A DNA stretch of 64,000 nt from Rhodobacter sp. SGA-6-6 (lineage in GTDB: Bacteria; Pseudomonadota; Alphaproteobacteria; Rhodobacterales; Rhodobacteraceae), in assembly GCF_011043545.1 (NCBI RefSeq), contig NZ_JAAKGP010000013.1:1-64000 (forward strand), written 5' to 3'. This document shows positions 1 to 8,287 of the stretch, piece after piece. The notes below the pieces were generated by a model that ran no database searches, was not told where the DNA came from, and saw nothing but the letters and a program-made list of their open reading frames with translations. The stretch's first letter is position 1, and each line of letters begins with the position of its first letter. Position numbers and translations under genes: made by a program.

Positions 1-64
1 AGCGGGAATCGAACCCGCCCCATCAGCTTGGAAGGCTGAGGCGCTACCACTACACCATACCCGC
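1..64 (-). tRNA. tRNA-Gly (anticodon UCC), 3' end cut by window edge
   Basis: Read on the minus strand, the segment starts GCGGGTA (acceptor stem) and has a D arm. The anticodon stem TCAGC/GCTGA closes the loop CTTCCAA, giving anticodon TCC (Gly, GGA codons). The T arm GCGGG-TTCGATT-CCCGC is complete. Only the last acceptor-stem bases and CCA lie outside the window. Confidence 0.93.
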
Positions 65-201
65 CGCTCTGGCCCGTCCCTAGCCGAATTCCGGCAGGCC
101 CGCAAGCCGCCGGACCTTTCGCGGAACCGTCATCGCGCCGTCGCCGCGCCTTCATGCGCGGCGGCTAGCCTGCGGCGGCACCCTGCCGGTCCGAGGCCCG
201 C

Positions 202-1101
202 ATGATCACCGACGCGCTTCCCCTTCCCGCCGACCCGCCCGAGGTCCGCTTCACCTATTCCCACCCCGGCCAGCCGGCCTTCCGCCGCGGGCTGATCCGC
301 GCGGTGGAACGGGTGTCGGGCCAGCCGCGGCTGGAAAGCCTCTATGCCGGCTGGGCCAACGGGAGCAAACGCCCGGGCGAATCCGTCTTCGCGGCCGCTC
401 TGCGGCTCTTGGACCTGCCGGTCAGGATCGAGGGCCGGGCGGCGCTGGCCGCCCTGCCGCGCGAGGGCGGGCTGCTGCTGGTGGCGAACCATCCCTTCGG
501 CATCGTCGACGGGCTGGCACTCGGCCAGCTGGGGATGGCGCTGCGGGGCAATGTGCGGATCATGACAAACAGCCTCTTGTGCCGGGTGCCGGAGGTGGAC
601 CCCCACCTGCTGCCGGTGGATTTCTCCGACACCGCCGCGGCGCGCCGGCTGACCGGCGAGACCCGCCGCCGCGCCGCCGAACTGCTGCTGGCCGGCAAGG
701 TGGTGGCGATCTTCCCGGCCGGCGGCATCGCCACCGCCAACCGGCCCCTGCGCGGCCGCGCCGTCGATTCGCCCTGGCATCCCTTCACCGGGCGGCTGGC
801 CACCCTGCCCGGCGTCACCACCCTGCCGGTGCATGTCCGCGGCCAGAACTCGCGGCTGTTCCAGATCGCCAGCCACCTGTCCTATCCGCTGCGGGTGGCG
901 CTGATCTTCCACGAGACCCGCCGCCGCATCGGCCGCCCGCTGGACCTGCGGCTGGGGATGCCGATCCCGGCCGAGGAGCTGCGCCGGCTGGACCGCAACA
1001 GCGTCGCCGCCGAGCTGCGCCGCCGCACCATGACGCTGGCCCGCCCGCTGCCCGAGGACCCCGACGAGACATTCGACTGGCCGCGCCACATCCGCTGGTA
1101 G
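202..1101 (+). CDS. PlsC-family lysophospholipid acyltransferase (hemolysin-like)
   Basis: Predicted membrane-associated acyltransferase of 299 aa that would move an acyl chain onto a lysophospholipid or lyso-ornithine-lipid-type acceptor. The catalytic block NHPFGIVDG is at residues 96-104 and the second acyltransferase block FPAGG at 171-175. There is no clear N-terminal signal or transmembrane helix. The NHPxG variant of the usual HX4D motif is typical of the hemolysin-like branch rather than classical PlsC. The gene stands alone after the tRNA and is followed by a large intergenic repeat. The exact acceptor cannot be read from the sequence; OlsA-like activity is one possibility. Confidence 0.8.
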   Translation: MITDALPLPADPPEVRFTYSHPGQPAFRRGLIRAVERVSGQPRLESLYAGWANGSKRPGESVFAAALRLLDLPVRIEGRAALAALPREGGLLLVANHPFGIVDGLALGQLGMALRGNVRIMTNSLLCRVPEVDPHLLPVDFSDTAAARRLTGETRRRAAELLLAGKVVAIFPAGGIATANRPLRGRAVDSPWHPFTGRLATLPGVTTLPVHVRGQNSRLFQIASHLSYPLRVALIFHETRRRIGRPLDLRLGMPIPAEELRRLDRNSVAAELRRRTMTLARPLPEDPDETFDWPRHIRW

Positions 1102-1121
1102 GGGGGCGGGCTCGCCCGTGG

Positions 1122-1338
1122 ACCGGGCGGGAACAGGCGAGGCGCTGCCTCGCCCCCGCCCGTGCGCGACATATCAGCCGGAGACGGTGGTGGCTATAAC
1201 CCCGAGAGGCCAGCGCCCGACCCGGCGGGCGTATAAGCGCTTGGCCCAAGGGCGGGGCGGGCGCTGGCCGGGCCTTGAGGGCCCGGCCGGTCCGGCCGAA
1301 CGGTTGCACTGTGGCGAAGGCACACGCCTTCGCCAGGG
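1122..1338 (+). repeat. Dispersed multi-hairpin intergenic repeat, copy 1
   Basis: First of five related copies. It lies between two convergent genes and fills almost the whole 270-bp gap. Hairpin 1 is GGCGAGGCG/TGCCTCGCC nested in outer CGGGCGGG/CCCGCCCG arms. Hairpin 2 uses GGCCAGCGCCCG near 1208 and its complement near 1258-1269. Hairpin 3 is GGCCGGGCC-TTGAG-GGCCCGGCC at 1266-1288. Hairpin 4 is GGCGAAGGC-ACAC-GCCTTCGCC near 1313-1334. This copy has diverged in the apical part of hairpin 2 and in the linker before hairpin 4. Confidence 0.85.
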
Positions 1339-1371
1339 AAACCGAGACAGGAAAACCCCAACCCAGGCGCC

Positions 1372-1986
1372 CTACCGCACCCGGGCCACCACCGCCCGGC
1401 TGGGCGTCGTCGCCGCGTCCGCCGGCATCGAGACATAGGGCTCCGTCACTTCCAGCAGTTCCACCGGCTGCGCCCGCAGGGCCGCGGCGAAGCCGCCGTC
1501 CCAGAGGCTGCCCTTCACCGTCAGCACGATCACCCCGCCCTTCGCCGTGATCCGCACCAGCTCGGGCAGCGCCTCGGCGCCGACATGGCCGGTGGTGAAG
1601 ACCCCGGTCGAGATCACCGCGGCGAAGGCCCCGTCCGGGAAGTCCAGCGGCTGCCCCAGCACCGCCCGCATCAGCCGGGCATAGGCGCCCTTGCGGGCCG
1701 CGACCGCCAGCATCCCCTCGCTGATGTCCGCGCCCCAGACCTCGGGCCAGCCGAGGATGCCGAACCACGGCCCCGCGATCCCGGTGCCGCAGCCCGCGTC
1801 CAGCACCGGCCCCGCCCCCCGCGGCAGGTGCCGCGCCAGGAGCGCCAGCCCGATGCTGGGATGGCGGTAGCCGGTCGCCGCCATCTCGGCGTCGTAGCCC
1901 TCGGCCCAGCCATCATAGGCGGCGGCCACCTCCTCCGCCGATTTCGCCGCATAGACCGCGCCCAGGGCGCCCCCGTGTTCCGCCAT
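1372..1986 (-). CDS. Class I SAM-dependent methyltransferase
   Basis: A 204-aa cytosolic methyltransferase. The SAM-binding motif I, VLDAGCGTGIAG, follows a YDGWAEGYD segment typical of small-molecule methyltransferases of the UbiE/Methyltransf_11-25 type. The start chosen (ATG at 1986, protein MAEHGGALG) has a GGGAG ribosome site a few bases upstream; longer in-frame extensions look non-coding. It is divergent from the kinase-like gene at 2063, and the two share a 76-bp promoter gap. Its 3' end faces the repeat at 1122-1338. The methyl acceptor is unknown. Confidence 0.75.
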   Translation of the reverse strand: MAEHGGALGAVYAAKSAEEVAAAYDGWAEGYDAEMAATGYRHPSIGLALLARHLPRGAGPVLDAGCGTGIAGPWFGILGWPEVWGADISEGMLAVAARKGAYARLMRAVLGQPLDFPDGAFAAVISTGVFTTGHVGAEALPELVRITAKGGVIVLTVKGSLWDGGFAAALRAQPVELLEVTEPYVSMPADAATTPSRAVVARVR

Positions 1987-2062
1987 CCGCCGCTCCCTTG
2001 CTGCCGCCGACCATAGCCAAACGCCGGGAAATGTATAACCCTTCCGGCAGATGGAGGCAGAG

Positions 2063-2962
2063 ATGACCGACGAGACCGAGACCGCCGCCCTGATCCGCAC
2101 GATCCCCGCGCTGGCCGCCGGCGGCACGCCGGAGCGCCTCGGCGGGCTGACCAACCGGGTCTACCGGGTCGGCGATTGCGTCCTGCGCCTGCCCGGCCGC
2201 GGCACCGAGGCCTATATCGACCGCCGGAACGAGGCCGAGGCCGCCCGCGCCGCCGCCGAAGCCGGCGTCTCGCCCCCGGTCCTGCACGCCGACCCGGAAA
2301 CCGGCGTCATGGTCACCCGCTACCTGCCCGGCACCGCCACCATGTCGCCCGAGGCCTTCCGCACCCGCAAGGGCAGCCCCGCTCGCGCCGGCGCGGCCTT
2401 CGCCCGCCTGCACGCCTCCGGCGCCCGCTTCCCGGCGCGGTTCGAGCTCTTCGCCATGATCGACGACTACCTGCGCCACCTCGCCTCCACCGACATCGCC
2501 CCGCCCGAGGGCTACCACGACGTGCTGCGGGAGGCGGAGGCGGTCCGCGCCGCCCTTGCCGCGGTGCCGCTGCCGCTGGCCCCCTGCCACTGCGACCCGC
2601 TCTGCGAGAACTTTCTGGACACCGGAGAGGCGATGTGGATCGTCGACTGGGAATATTCCGGCATGAACGACCCGATGTGGGACCTCGGCGACCTGTCGGT
2701 CGAAGCCGGCTTCGACGCGGCGCAGGAGCAGGAGATGCTGCACGCCTATTTCGGCGGCGCGCCCTCCCCGCGCGACCATGGCCGGATGGTGATCTACAAG
2801 GCGATGTGCGACCTGCTGTGGACGCTCTGGGGCCTGCTGCAACTGGCGAACGGCAACCCGGCCGAGGACTTCCGCGCCTACGCCGAGGGGCGCTTCGCGC
2901 GGTGCAAGGCGCTGATGGCGAGTGCGGACTTCCCGCGGCATCTGGCGGCGATCGGGGGGTGA
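2063..2962 (+). CDS. Choline/ethanolamine kinase-like phosphotransferase
   Basis: A 299-aa protein-kinase-fold phosphotransferase (APH/choline kinase group). It has an N-terminal nucleotide-binding lobe, the catalytic loop CHCDPLCENFL (HxD...N type) in the middle, and IVDWEYSG as the metal-binding DFG equivalent. It would phosphorylate choline, ethanolamine or a similar small alcohol. ATG 2063 is chosen over ATG 2051 because the bases of the upstream codons (ATGGAGGCAG) form the ribosome-binding site. It is divergently paired with the methyltransferase at 1372-1986. Substrate assignment rests on family only. Confidence 0.75.
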   Translation: MTDETETAALIRTIPALAAGGTPERLGGLTNRVYRVGDCVLRLPGRGTEAYIDRRNEAEAARAAAEAGVSPPVLHADPETGVMVTRYLPGTATMSPEAFRTRKGSPARAGAAFARLHASGARFPARFELFAMIDDYLRHLASTDIAPPEGYHDVLREAEAVRAALAAVPLPLAPCHCDPLCENFLDTGEAMWIVDWEYSGMNDPMWDLGDLSVEAGFDAAQEQEMLHAYFGGAPSPRDHGRMVIYKAMCDLLWTLWGLLQLANGNPAEDFRAYAEGRFARCKALMASADFPRHLAAIGG

Positions 2963-3032
2963 GGGGCTTGGCCCGGTCGTTCCCGAAAGCAGGATGGAAC
3001 TGCGCGGTTACCGGGATGGATCTGGAGGCGTC

Positions 3033-3442
3033 ATGAAACCGACGACTATCGCCGCCTCGGCAAGCTGTTCGAAGCCGGAAAACTGGAAAGGTTGCGCGAC
3101 GAACTCCTGCCGTTCCTCGCCGAAAACGACCCGGATGCCAGATTCCTGAACGCACATTTCTCGACAGACCCCGAAGAAACCGGGGCTGAACTCGACCGGC
3201 GCACCGCGCGCGAACTGCAGGCGCTGGCCGCGGATCTCCATCCCCGCTCGCTCCATGCTCTGGCCTGGCGCTATCGCCATGGCGATGATGTTCCGGCGGA
3301 CCATGCGAAGTTCAAGGACCTCCTCGCCGCCGCGGCCCTCCTGGGCAACAAGCCCGCACGACAGGACCTTGCTCACATCCTTGAACGTGACCTCGGCCTT
3401 TCCGGGCTGGGAAAGAGGTTCCCGAGGAACGAAGACGAATGA
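3033..3442 (+). pseudogene. Sel1-like hypothetical protein with apparent 1-nt frameshift near its start
   Basis: The body (frame running to the stop at 3442) encodes a helical protein with a Sel1-like segment, ALAWRYRHGDDVPADHAKFKDLL. That frame has no ATG near its beginning; the first usable start is TTG at 3092, inside a helix. A good start (GGAGG, then ATG at 3033) exists one frame away. Restoring one base after AAACC would give MKP-DDYRRLGKLFEAGKLERLRDELL and join start to body. I read this as a single-base deletion near 3040 or a sequencing error. If translation really starts at 3092, the product is 116 aa. Function unknown. Confidence 0.55.
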
Positions 3443-3502
3443 TGATCCGACAAGCCCCTGTGACAGGCTCTCCCATCAGGGCGGACGCTGAACGCCCGCC
3501 CC

Positions 3503-3523
3503 CGATTTTTCGTCGAAAAATCG
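3503..3523. terminator. 10-1-10 dyad between convergent genes (likely bidirectional terminator)
   Basis: Perfect inverted repeat with arms CGATTTTTCG and CGAAAAATCG around a single T. It ends one base before the stop codon of the 5'-nucleotidase gene (3525, minus strand) and follows the plus-strand gene ending at 3442. It has the same architecture as the two dyads at 33584 and 33615. Confidence 0.6.
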
Positions 3524-3524
3524 C

Positions 3525-5099
3525 CTACTTCTTGGTGATCCGTCCGTCCAGATAGGGCTGATAGGGCGCATTCGCGGCGATGAACTCGGCCACCACATCC
3601 GCCAGGTCGGGGCCGAAGTCGTAGGCCTTGGCCGCGTCGATGAAGACCGAGAAGCCGTCGCCGCCCTGGCGGACGTAGTTGTTCGACACCACCAGGTAAG
3701 AGGCCGTCGGGTCGATTGGGGCCCAGGCGTCGCCGCCGACCAGCACCTGCACGTCGCTGATCCGGCTGCCGGCCGGCTGGCTGACATCGAAGCTATATTT
3801 CAGCCCGGCCACCTGCAGGAAGCGTCCTGCCTTCTCCTCATACTGGCTGACGCCGTTCTCCAGCGCCTCGACCAGCGTGGCGCCGGTCACCTCGAAGGTG
3901 GACAGGGTGTTCTGGAACGGCAGCACCGTCAGCACCTCGCCCATCGTCACCTCGCCCGCGTCGATGGAGGCCCGCAGGCCGCCCGAGTTCACCAGCGCGA
4001 TGGTCACCCCCTGGTCCGCCACCCGCGCCAGCGAGGCGTCGGCGACCAGGTTGCCCATGGTGCATTCGACCTGCCGGCAGTTGTCGCGGTTGCCGTCGAT
4101 CTCGGCCGCGGTCTCGGCCACCACCTTGCTGCGGATCTCGTCCAGCGGCTGCGCCAGCTCGGCGATCCGGGCCAGGGTGGCGGCATCCTCGGCCACCGCC
4201 TTGTCCATGATCAAGGGCTCGCCCTTCGCCTCGACGATCTCGCCGGCGTCGTCGAAGGTGACGTTCAGCTCGCCCAGGAACTTGCCGTAGGCATAGGCCT
4301 GCACGATGGCGGTCTTGCCGACCATGGTCGGATAGGGGCCTTTCGCATCCGGGCTGATGTTGGACAGGTAGGTGTTGTCGTGGCCGCCGACGATGACGTC
4401 CACCCCCGTGGTCTCGGCCGCCACCCGCTTGTCCACCAGATAACCGGAATGCGACAGCACGATGATCTTGTTCACCCCCTCGCCGGTCAGCTTGTCGACC
4501 TCGCCCTGCACCGCCGCGACCGGATCGGTGAAGATCACGTTCTTGCCGGGGCTGGCGATCTCCGGCGTGTCGATGGGGGTCAGGCCGATCAGGCCGATCT
4601 TCTCGCCGCCGCGCTCGATCACCGTGGACTTCAGGATCTTGTCCTTCAGCTTCGGCTCCATGCTGATGTCGGCGTTCGACATCAGCACCGGGAAGCCCAC
4701 CGCATCGACGAAGCCGGCCAGCACCTCGGGGCCGTCGTCGAATTCGTGGTTGCCCACGGTCATCGCGTCGTAGCCCAGCTTGTTCATGAACTCGGCGGTC
4801 ATCACCCCCTTGTAATAGGTGTAGAACAGCGTGCCCTGGAACTGGTCGCCGCCATCGACAAGGATGGTGTTGTTCGACCGCGCCCGCGCCTCGGCCAGGG
4901 CCGAGACCAGCCGGGCCGAGCCGCCGAAACATTCGCCCGCCGCATTGTCCTCGGCCGAGCAGGGGCCGTCGGAAGAGGAGATCGGCTCGAACCTGTCGTG
5001 GAAATCGTTGGTGTGCAGGATGGTCAGCGAATAATCCGCCCAGGCCGCCCCCGCGCCAAGGGTCAGGGCCGCCACGGTGCCAAGGAGTTTGCCATACAT
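3525..5099 (-). CDS. Periplasmic bifunctional 5'-nucleotidase / 2',3'-cyclic phosphodiesterase (UshA family)
   Basis: A 524-aa exported metallophosphatase. Residues 1-21 form a signal peptide ending AAWA-DY. The N-terminal metallophosphoesterase domain shows HTNDFHD (29-35), GDQFQGT, GNHEFDD and GGHDNT, which carry the metal ligands. The C-terminal 5'-nucleotidase domain follows from about residue 330, with NSGGLRA. It should hydrolyse extracellular nucleotides to nucleosides and phosphate in the periplasm. The upstream region holds a heptamer direct repeat at 5126-5143 that could be a response-regulator box. Length and domain order are normal for the family. Confidence 0.9.
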   Translation of the reverse strand: MYGKLLGTVAALTLGAGAAWADYSLTILHTNDFHDRFEPISSSDGPCSAEDNAAGECFGGSARLVSALAEARARSNNTILVDGGDQFQGTLFYTYYKGVMTAEFMNKLGYDAMTVGNHEFDDGPEVLAGFVDAVGFPVLMSNADISMEPKLKDKILKSTVIERGGEKIGLIGLTPIDTPEIASPGKNVIFTDPVAAVQGEVDKLTGEGVNKIIVLSHSGYLVDKRVAAETTGVDVIVGGHDNTYLSNISPDAKGPYPTMVGKTAIVQAYAYGKFLGELNVTFDDAGEIVEAKGEPLIMDKAVAEDAATLARIAELAQPLDEIRSKVVAETAAEIDGNRDNCRQVECTMGNLVADASLARVADQGVTIALVNSGGLRASIDAGEVTMGEVLTVLPFQNTLSTFEVTGATLVEALENGVSQYEEKAGRFLQVAGLKYSFDVSQPAGSRISDVQVLVGGDAWAPIDPTASYLVVSNNYVRQGGDGFSVFIDAAKAYDFGPDLADVVAEFIAANAPYQPYLDGRITKK

Positions 5100-5125
5100 C
5101 GTAGATCTCCGCGCTGGTTGATCCC

Positions 5126-5143
5126 GTTACATTGCTGTTACAT
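5126..5143. promoter_or_regulatory. Candidate PhoB/OmpR-type box: GTTACAT-N4-GTTACAT
   Basis: Two identical heptamers with an 11-bp period lie 27-44 bp upstream of the 5'-nucleotidase start. The 7+4 spacing equals that of Pho boxes, although the heptamer matches CTGTCAT only partly and is oriented away from the nucleotidase gene. Confidence 0.35.
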
Positions 5144-5267
5144 CGCCGCCCGAGTCAAAGGTCCTGTGGCGGTCCGGTCCCTTCCTGCCGGTTGCAGGTG
5201 AAACCCCGGTGACAAATGTCCCCGCCCCGCCATTGACCGGCGCCCGGTTCCGGTGCAATGCACCGCC

Positions 5268-5606
5268 ATGCTGATCTACAAGATCCTCCGCCGCCCCGAA
5301 TGGGATGCCTTCCGCGCCGCGGGCGAAACCGCCGGCGCGCCGGTCGATCTGGCCGACGGCTACATCCATTTTTCCACCGCCGCCCAGGTGGCCGAGACCG
5401 CCGCCAAATGGTTCGCCACCGAAAGCGACCTGGTGCTGGTGGCCTTCGACGCCGACCGCCTCGGCCCGGCGCTGAAATGGGAGCCATCGCGCGGCGGGGC
5501 GCTGTTCCCCCATCTCTACCGGGTGCTGAAGCTGGAAGAGGTGGTCTGGGACAAGTCGCTGCCCCTCGGCGCCACCGGCCACATCTTCCCCGAGGGCCTG
5601 TGGTGA
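5268..5606 (+). CDS. DUF952 domain-containing protein
   Basis: A 112-aa cytosolic protein matching the DUF952 pattern from beginning to end: [15 protein letters not shown] at the N-terminus, then the conserved [11 protein letters not shown] block and [17 protein letters not shown]. No biochemical role is established for the family; the fold resembles ADP-ribosyl-cyclase or glutathione-S-transferase-associated small domains only loosely. The ATG at 5268 is preferred over the upstream GTG at 5253. Its stop overlaps the GTG start of pyrD (GTGA), so the two genes are translationally coupled. Confidence 0.8.
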   Translation: MLIYKILRRPEWDAFRAAGETAGAPVDLADGYIHFSTAAQVAETAAKWFATESDLVLVAFDADRLGPALKWEPSRGGALFPHLYRVLKLEEVVWDKSLPLGATGHIFPEGLW

Positions 5607-6664
5607 GCCTGCTGGAATCCCTCGGCCTCGGCCTGATGCGCCGGGTGGACCCGGAGCGGGCGCATGGGCTGGCGCTGAAGGCGCTGACTTCGGGCCTTGC
5701 GCCGCTGCCCGGGCCGGTGACCTCGCCGCGGCTGGCCTGCACGCTGGCCGGGATGGCGCTGCCGAACCCGGTCGGGCTGGCCGCCGGCTTCGACAAGAAC
5801 GCCACCGCCGTGCCGCAGCTGTCGCGCGCGGGCTTCGGCTTCCTGGAGGTCGGCGCGGCGACGCCGCTGCCGCAGGACGGCAACCCGAAGCCGCGGCTGT
5901 TCCGGCTGGCCGAGGACCGCGCCGCCATCAACCGCTTCGGCTTCAACAACGACGGGATGGCGGCCATCGCCGCCCGCCTTGCCGCCCGGACCCGCGGCCC
6001 GGTTCCCGTGGGGCTGAACCTCGGCGCCAACAAGACCAGCGCCAACCGCGCCGCCGATTTCGCCCGGGTGCTGGCGGCCTGCGGCCCGCATGTCGATTTC
6101 GCCACGGTGAACGTCAGCAGCCCCAACACCGAGAAACTGCGCGACCTGCAGGGCCCCGCCGCCCTTTCCGCGCTGCTGGAGGGGGTGATGGAGGCCAACG
6201 CCCAACTCGCCCGGCCGATCCCGGTCTTCCTGAAGATCGCCCCCGACCTGACCGACGAGGACCTTGCCGGCATCGCCGGGGTCGCGCTGTCCTCGGGCCT
6301 GGCCGGCATCATCGCCACCAACACCACCCTGTCGCGCGAGGGCCTGAAATCCGCACATGCGGGCGAACAGGGCGGCCTTTCCGGCGCGCCCCTGTTCCAG
6401 AAGTCCACCCGCGTGCTGGCGCGTCTGTCGCAGCTGACGGAGGGGAAGCTGCCCCTGATCGGCGTCGGCGGCATCTTCTCGGCCGAAGAAGCCTATGCCA
6501 AGATCCGCGCCGGGGCCTCGGCGGTGCAGCTTTACACCGCCATGGTCTACCAGGGCCTGTCGCTGGCTGCCCGCATCGCCAAGGGGCTGGACGGGCTGCT
6601 GGCCCGCGACGGCTTCGCCACCGTCGCCGAAGCCGTGGGCACCGACCGCGCCCGCTGGCTGTAG
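5603..6664 (+). CDS. pyrD: Dihydroorotate dehydrogenase (quinone), class 2
   Basis: A 353-aa FMN enzyme that oxidises dihydroorotate to orotate at the membrane using quinone (pyrimidine synthesis, step 4). It has the class 2 N-terminal helical region, then [12 protein letters not shown], the NVSSPNT loop with the catalytic Ser region, [17 protein letters not shown] and the FMN-phosphate-binding [12 protein letters not shown] / [13 protein letters not shown] blocks. The start is GTG 5603, overlapping the DUF952 stop, with GAGGG just upstream. No internal oddities; length is standard for class 2. Confidence 0.93.
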   Translation: MSLLESLGLGLMRRVDPERAHGLALKALTSGLAPLPGPVTSPRLACTLAGMALPNPVGLAAGFDKNATAVPQLSRAGFGFLEVGAATPLPQDGNPKPRLFRLAEDRAAINRFGFNNDGMAAIAARLAARTRGPVPVGLNLGANKTSANRAADFARVLAACGPHVDFATVNVSSPNTEKLRDLQGPAALSALLEGVMEANAQLARPIPVFLKIAPDLTDEDLAGIAGVALSSGLAGIIATNTTLSREGLKSAHAGEQGGLSGAPLFQKSTRVLARLSQLTEGKLPLIGVGGIFSAEEAYAKIRAGASAVQLYTAMVYQGLSLAARIAKGLDGLLARDGFATVAEAVGTDRARWL

Positions 6665-6681
6665 CAGGTCACGCCTGTCCC

Positions 6682-6738
6682 TTTCATCTTGGCCGAAATA
6701 CTCCACGGGGGTCCGGGGGTGTGAAACCCCCGGCGGCC
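6682..6738 (+). repeat. REP-like element (TTCATCTTGG...ATACTCC + GC hairpin), copy 1
   Basis: It begins with TTCATCTTGGCCGAAATACTCC and ends in the hairpin CCGGGGGT-gtga-AACCCCCGG. Near-identical sequences lie at 22746-22802 and, with a changed loop, at 39001-39054. It sits directly after the pyrD stop and may also act as its terminator. Confidence 0.8.
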
Positions 6739-6795
6739 GGCCACGCCTCCCAAGGCCCCCATTGAGGCGCCCGGGAAATCCGCTACCCTTCCCCC

Positions 6796-8133
6796 ATGTT
6801 CCGCGCCGTCGAAGTTCCGCTCTGGCTTCTCATCCTGATCCTCGGCTTCGCCGCGATCAGCTTCGCCACCCATTTCCTGTTCCCCTCGGTGCGCTGGTTC
6901 TTCCGCCGCCGGGCCGAGCGGGCGCTGGCGCAGCTGAACGCAAGGCTCGACCGCAAGATCGACCTGTTCAAGCTGGCCCGCCGCCCGGACATGGTGGCGC
7001 GGCTGTCCTATGACGCCCGGGTGGTGGAGGCCGCGATGCTGCACGCCGCCGAGACCGGCATCCCGCCCGAGGTCGCCTTCGAGGAGGCCCGGCGCTATGC
7101 CCGCGAGATCGTCCCCGGCTTTTCCGCCACCGTCTATTTCGGCTTCGGCACCCGGGCCGCAAAGGTGCTGAGCCGGCTGCTGTTCCGCGTCCATGTCGGC
7201 CGCATCGACGAGGCGCTGCACCGGATCGACCCCAAGGCCACCGTGGTCTTCGTGATGAACCACCGCTCCAACATGGATTACGTGCTGGTCACCTGGCTGG
7301 TGTCGGAGCGCAGCGCGATCTCCTATGCCGTGGGCGAATGGGCGCATGTCTGGCCGCTGTCCTGGCTGATCCGTTCGATGGGGGCCTATTTCATCCGCCG
7401 CGGCAGCCGCAACGCGCTCTACCGCAAGGTGCTGGCGCGCTATGTCCAGATGGCGGCGGAGGAGGGCACGACGCAGGCGATGTTCCCCGAGGGCGGGCTC
7501 AGCCTCGACGGCCGGGTCGGAACGGCCAAGCTGGGCCTTCTCAGCTATATCGTCGAGGGCTGGACGCCCACCGAGCGCGATGTGGTCTTCGTCCCGGTCG
7601 GCTTGGCCTACGACCGGGTGCTGGAGGATCGCGTGCTGGTCGAGGCCGCGAAGGCCGGCACCCGCCGTTTCCGCAACCGGCCGCTCTGGGTGGCGGGCCA
7701 TGCGCTGCGCTTCCTCTGGGCCCGCTGGCGCGGCCGCACCACCGGCTTCGGCACCGCCGCCGCCGGCTTCGGCGAACCGCTGTCGCTGCGCGCCTTCCTG
7801 GCCGAGGGCCATGCCGCGCCGGTCGAGGCGCTCGGCCATCAGTTGATGCAGCGGATCGCCCGGGTGGTCCCGGTGCTGCCGGTGCCGCTGGTCGCCGCCG
7901 CGCTCGGCCAGGGCGCCGCCAGCCGCGAGGACCTGCTGGGCCGGATCGGGGCGCTGACCGCCCGGCTGCAGGCCGCGGGCGCGGTGATGCACCTGCCGGA
8001 AAGCGCGGAGGCCACGCTGGAAGAGGGCCTCGCCCCGCTGCTCGGCCGCGGCCTGGTCACCGCCGACCTGCGTCCGGTGCCGTCCGAAGCCGCGCTGATG
8101 GCCTTCTACGCCGCCTCGGTCCCCGCGGTCTGA
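6796..8133 (+). CDS. Glycerol-3-phosphate acyltransferase-like protein (PlsB/PlsC fold)
   Basis: A 445-aa acyltransferase with an N-terminal membrane anchor (residues 8-30). The HX4D block NHRSNMD is at 155-161, the GAYFIRRGSRN block near 196-206 binds glycerol phosphate, and FPEGG is at 230-234. The combination and the length fit bacterial PlsB-like glycerol-3-phosphate acyltransferases better than 1-acyl-G3P acyltransferases. Predicted role is the first step of phospholipid synthesis at the inner membrane. A C-terminal extension of about 150 residues has no motif I recognise. It is separated from pyrD by the REP element and from ccr by a 154-bp promoter region. Confidence 0.8.
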   Translation: MFRAVEVPLWLLILILGFAAISFATHFLFPSVRWFFRRRAERALAQLNARLDRKIDLFKLARRPDMVARLSYDARVVEAAMLHAAETGIPPEVAFEEARRYAREIVPGFSATVYFGFGTRAAKVLSRLLFRVHVGRIDEALHRIDPKATVVFVMNHRSNMDYVLVTWLVSERSAISYAVGEWAHVWPLSWLIRSMGAYFIRRGSRNALYRKVLARYVQMAAEEGTTQAMFPEGGLSLDGRVGTAKLGLLSYIVEGWTPTERDVVFVPVGLAYDRVLEDRVLVEAAKAGTRRFRNRPLWVAGHALRFLWARWRGRTTGFGTAAAGFGEPLSLRAFLAEGHAAPVEALGHQLMQRIARVVPVLPVPLVAAALGQGAASREDLLGRIGALTARLQAAGAVMHLPESAEATLEEGLAPLLGRGLVTADLRPVPSEAALMAFYAASVPAV

Positions 8134-8205
8134 ATCCCGGCGCCGATCCGCCGAAATTCTGCAACGCGGCGGACATAAAATTACAAAATCAAAACCTCAC
8201 CCATT

Positions 8206-8215
8206 GCAATATTGC
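8206..8215. promoter_or_regulatory. Candidate operator GCAATATTGC upstream of ccr
   Basis: Perfect 10-bp palindrome in an unusually AT-rich stretch 73-82 bp before the ccr start. A related GCAA...TTGC dyad lies before mcl2. RamB/ScfR-type regulators of acyl-CoA genes are reported to bind TTGCAA-like half-sites in relatives, so a repressor or activator site is plausible. Confidence 0.4.
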
Positions 8216-8287
8216 GCGACCGATCCTAATCCTTGCCCTCGGGACCGCCCCGATTCTGCGGCGCGGCATGTGATTGGAGAAAACGCC

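Noticed and set aside
8134-8287. Riboswitch before ccr, or cobalamin riboswitch before ecm
   Set aside because: No cobalamin box or other conserved aptamer elements visible in either leader.
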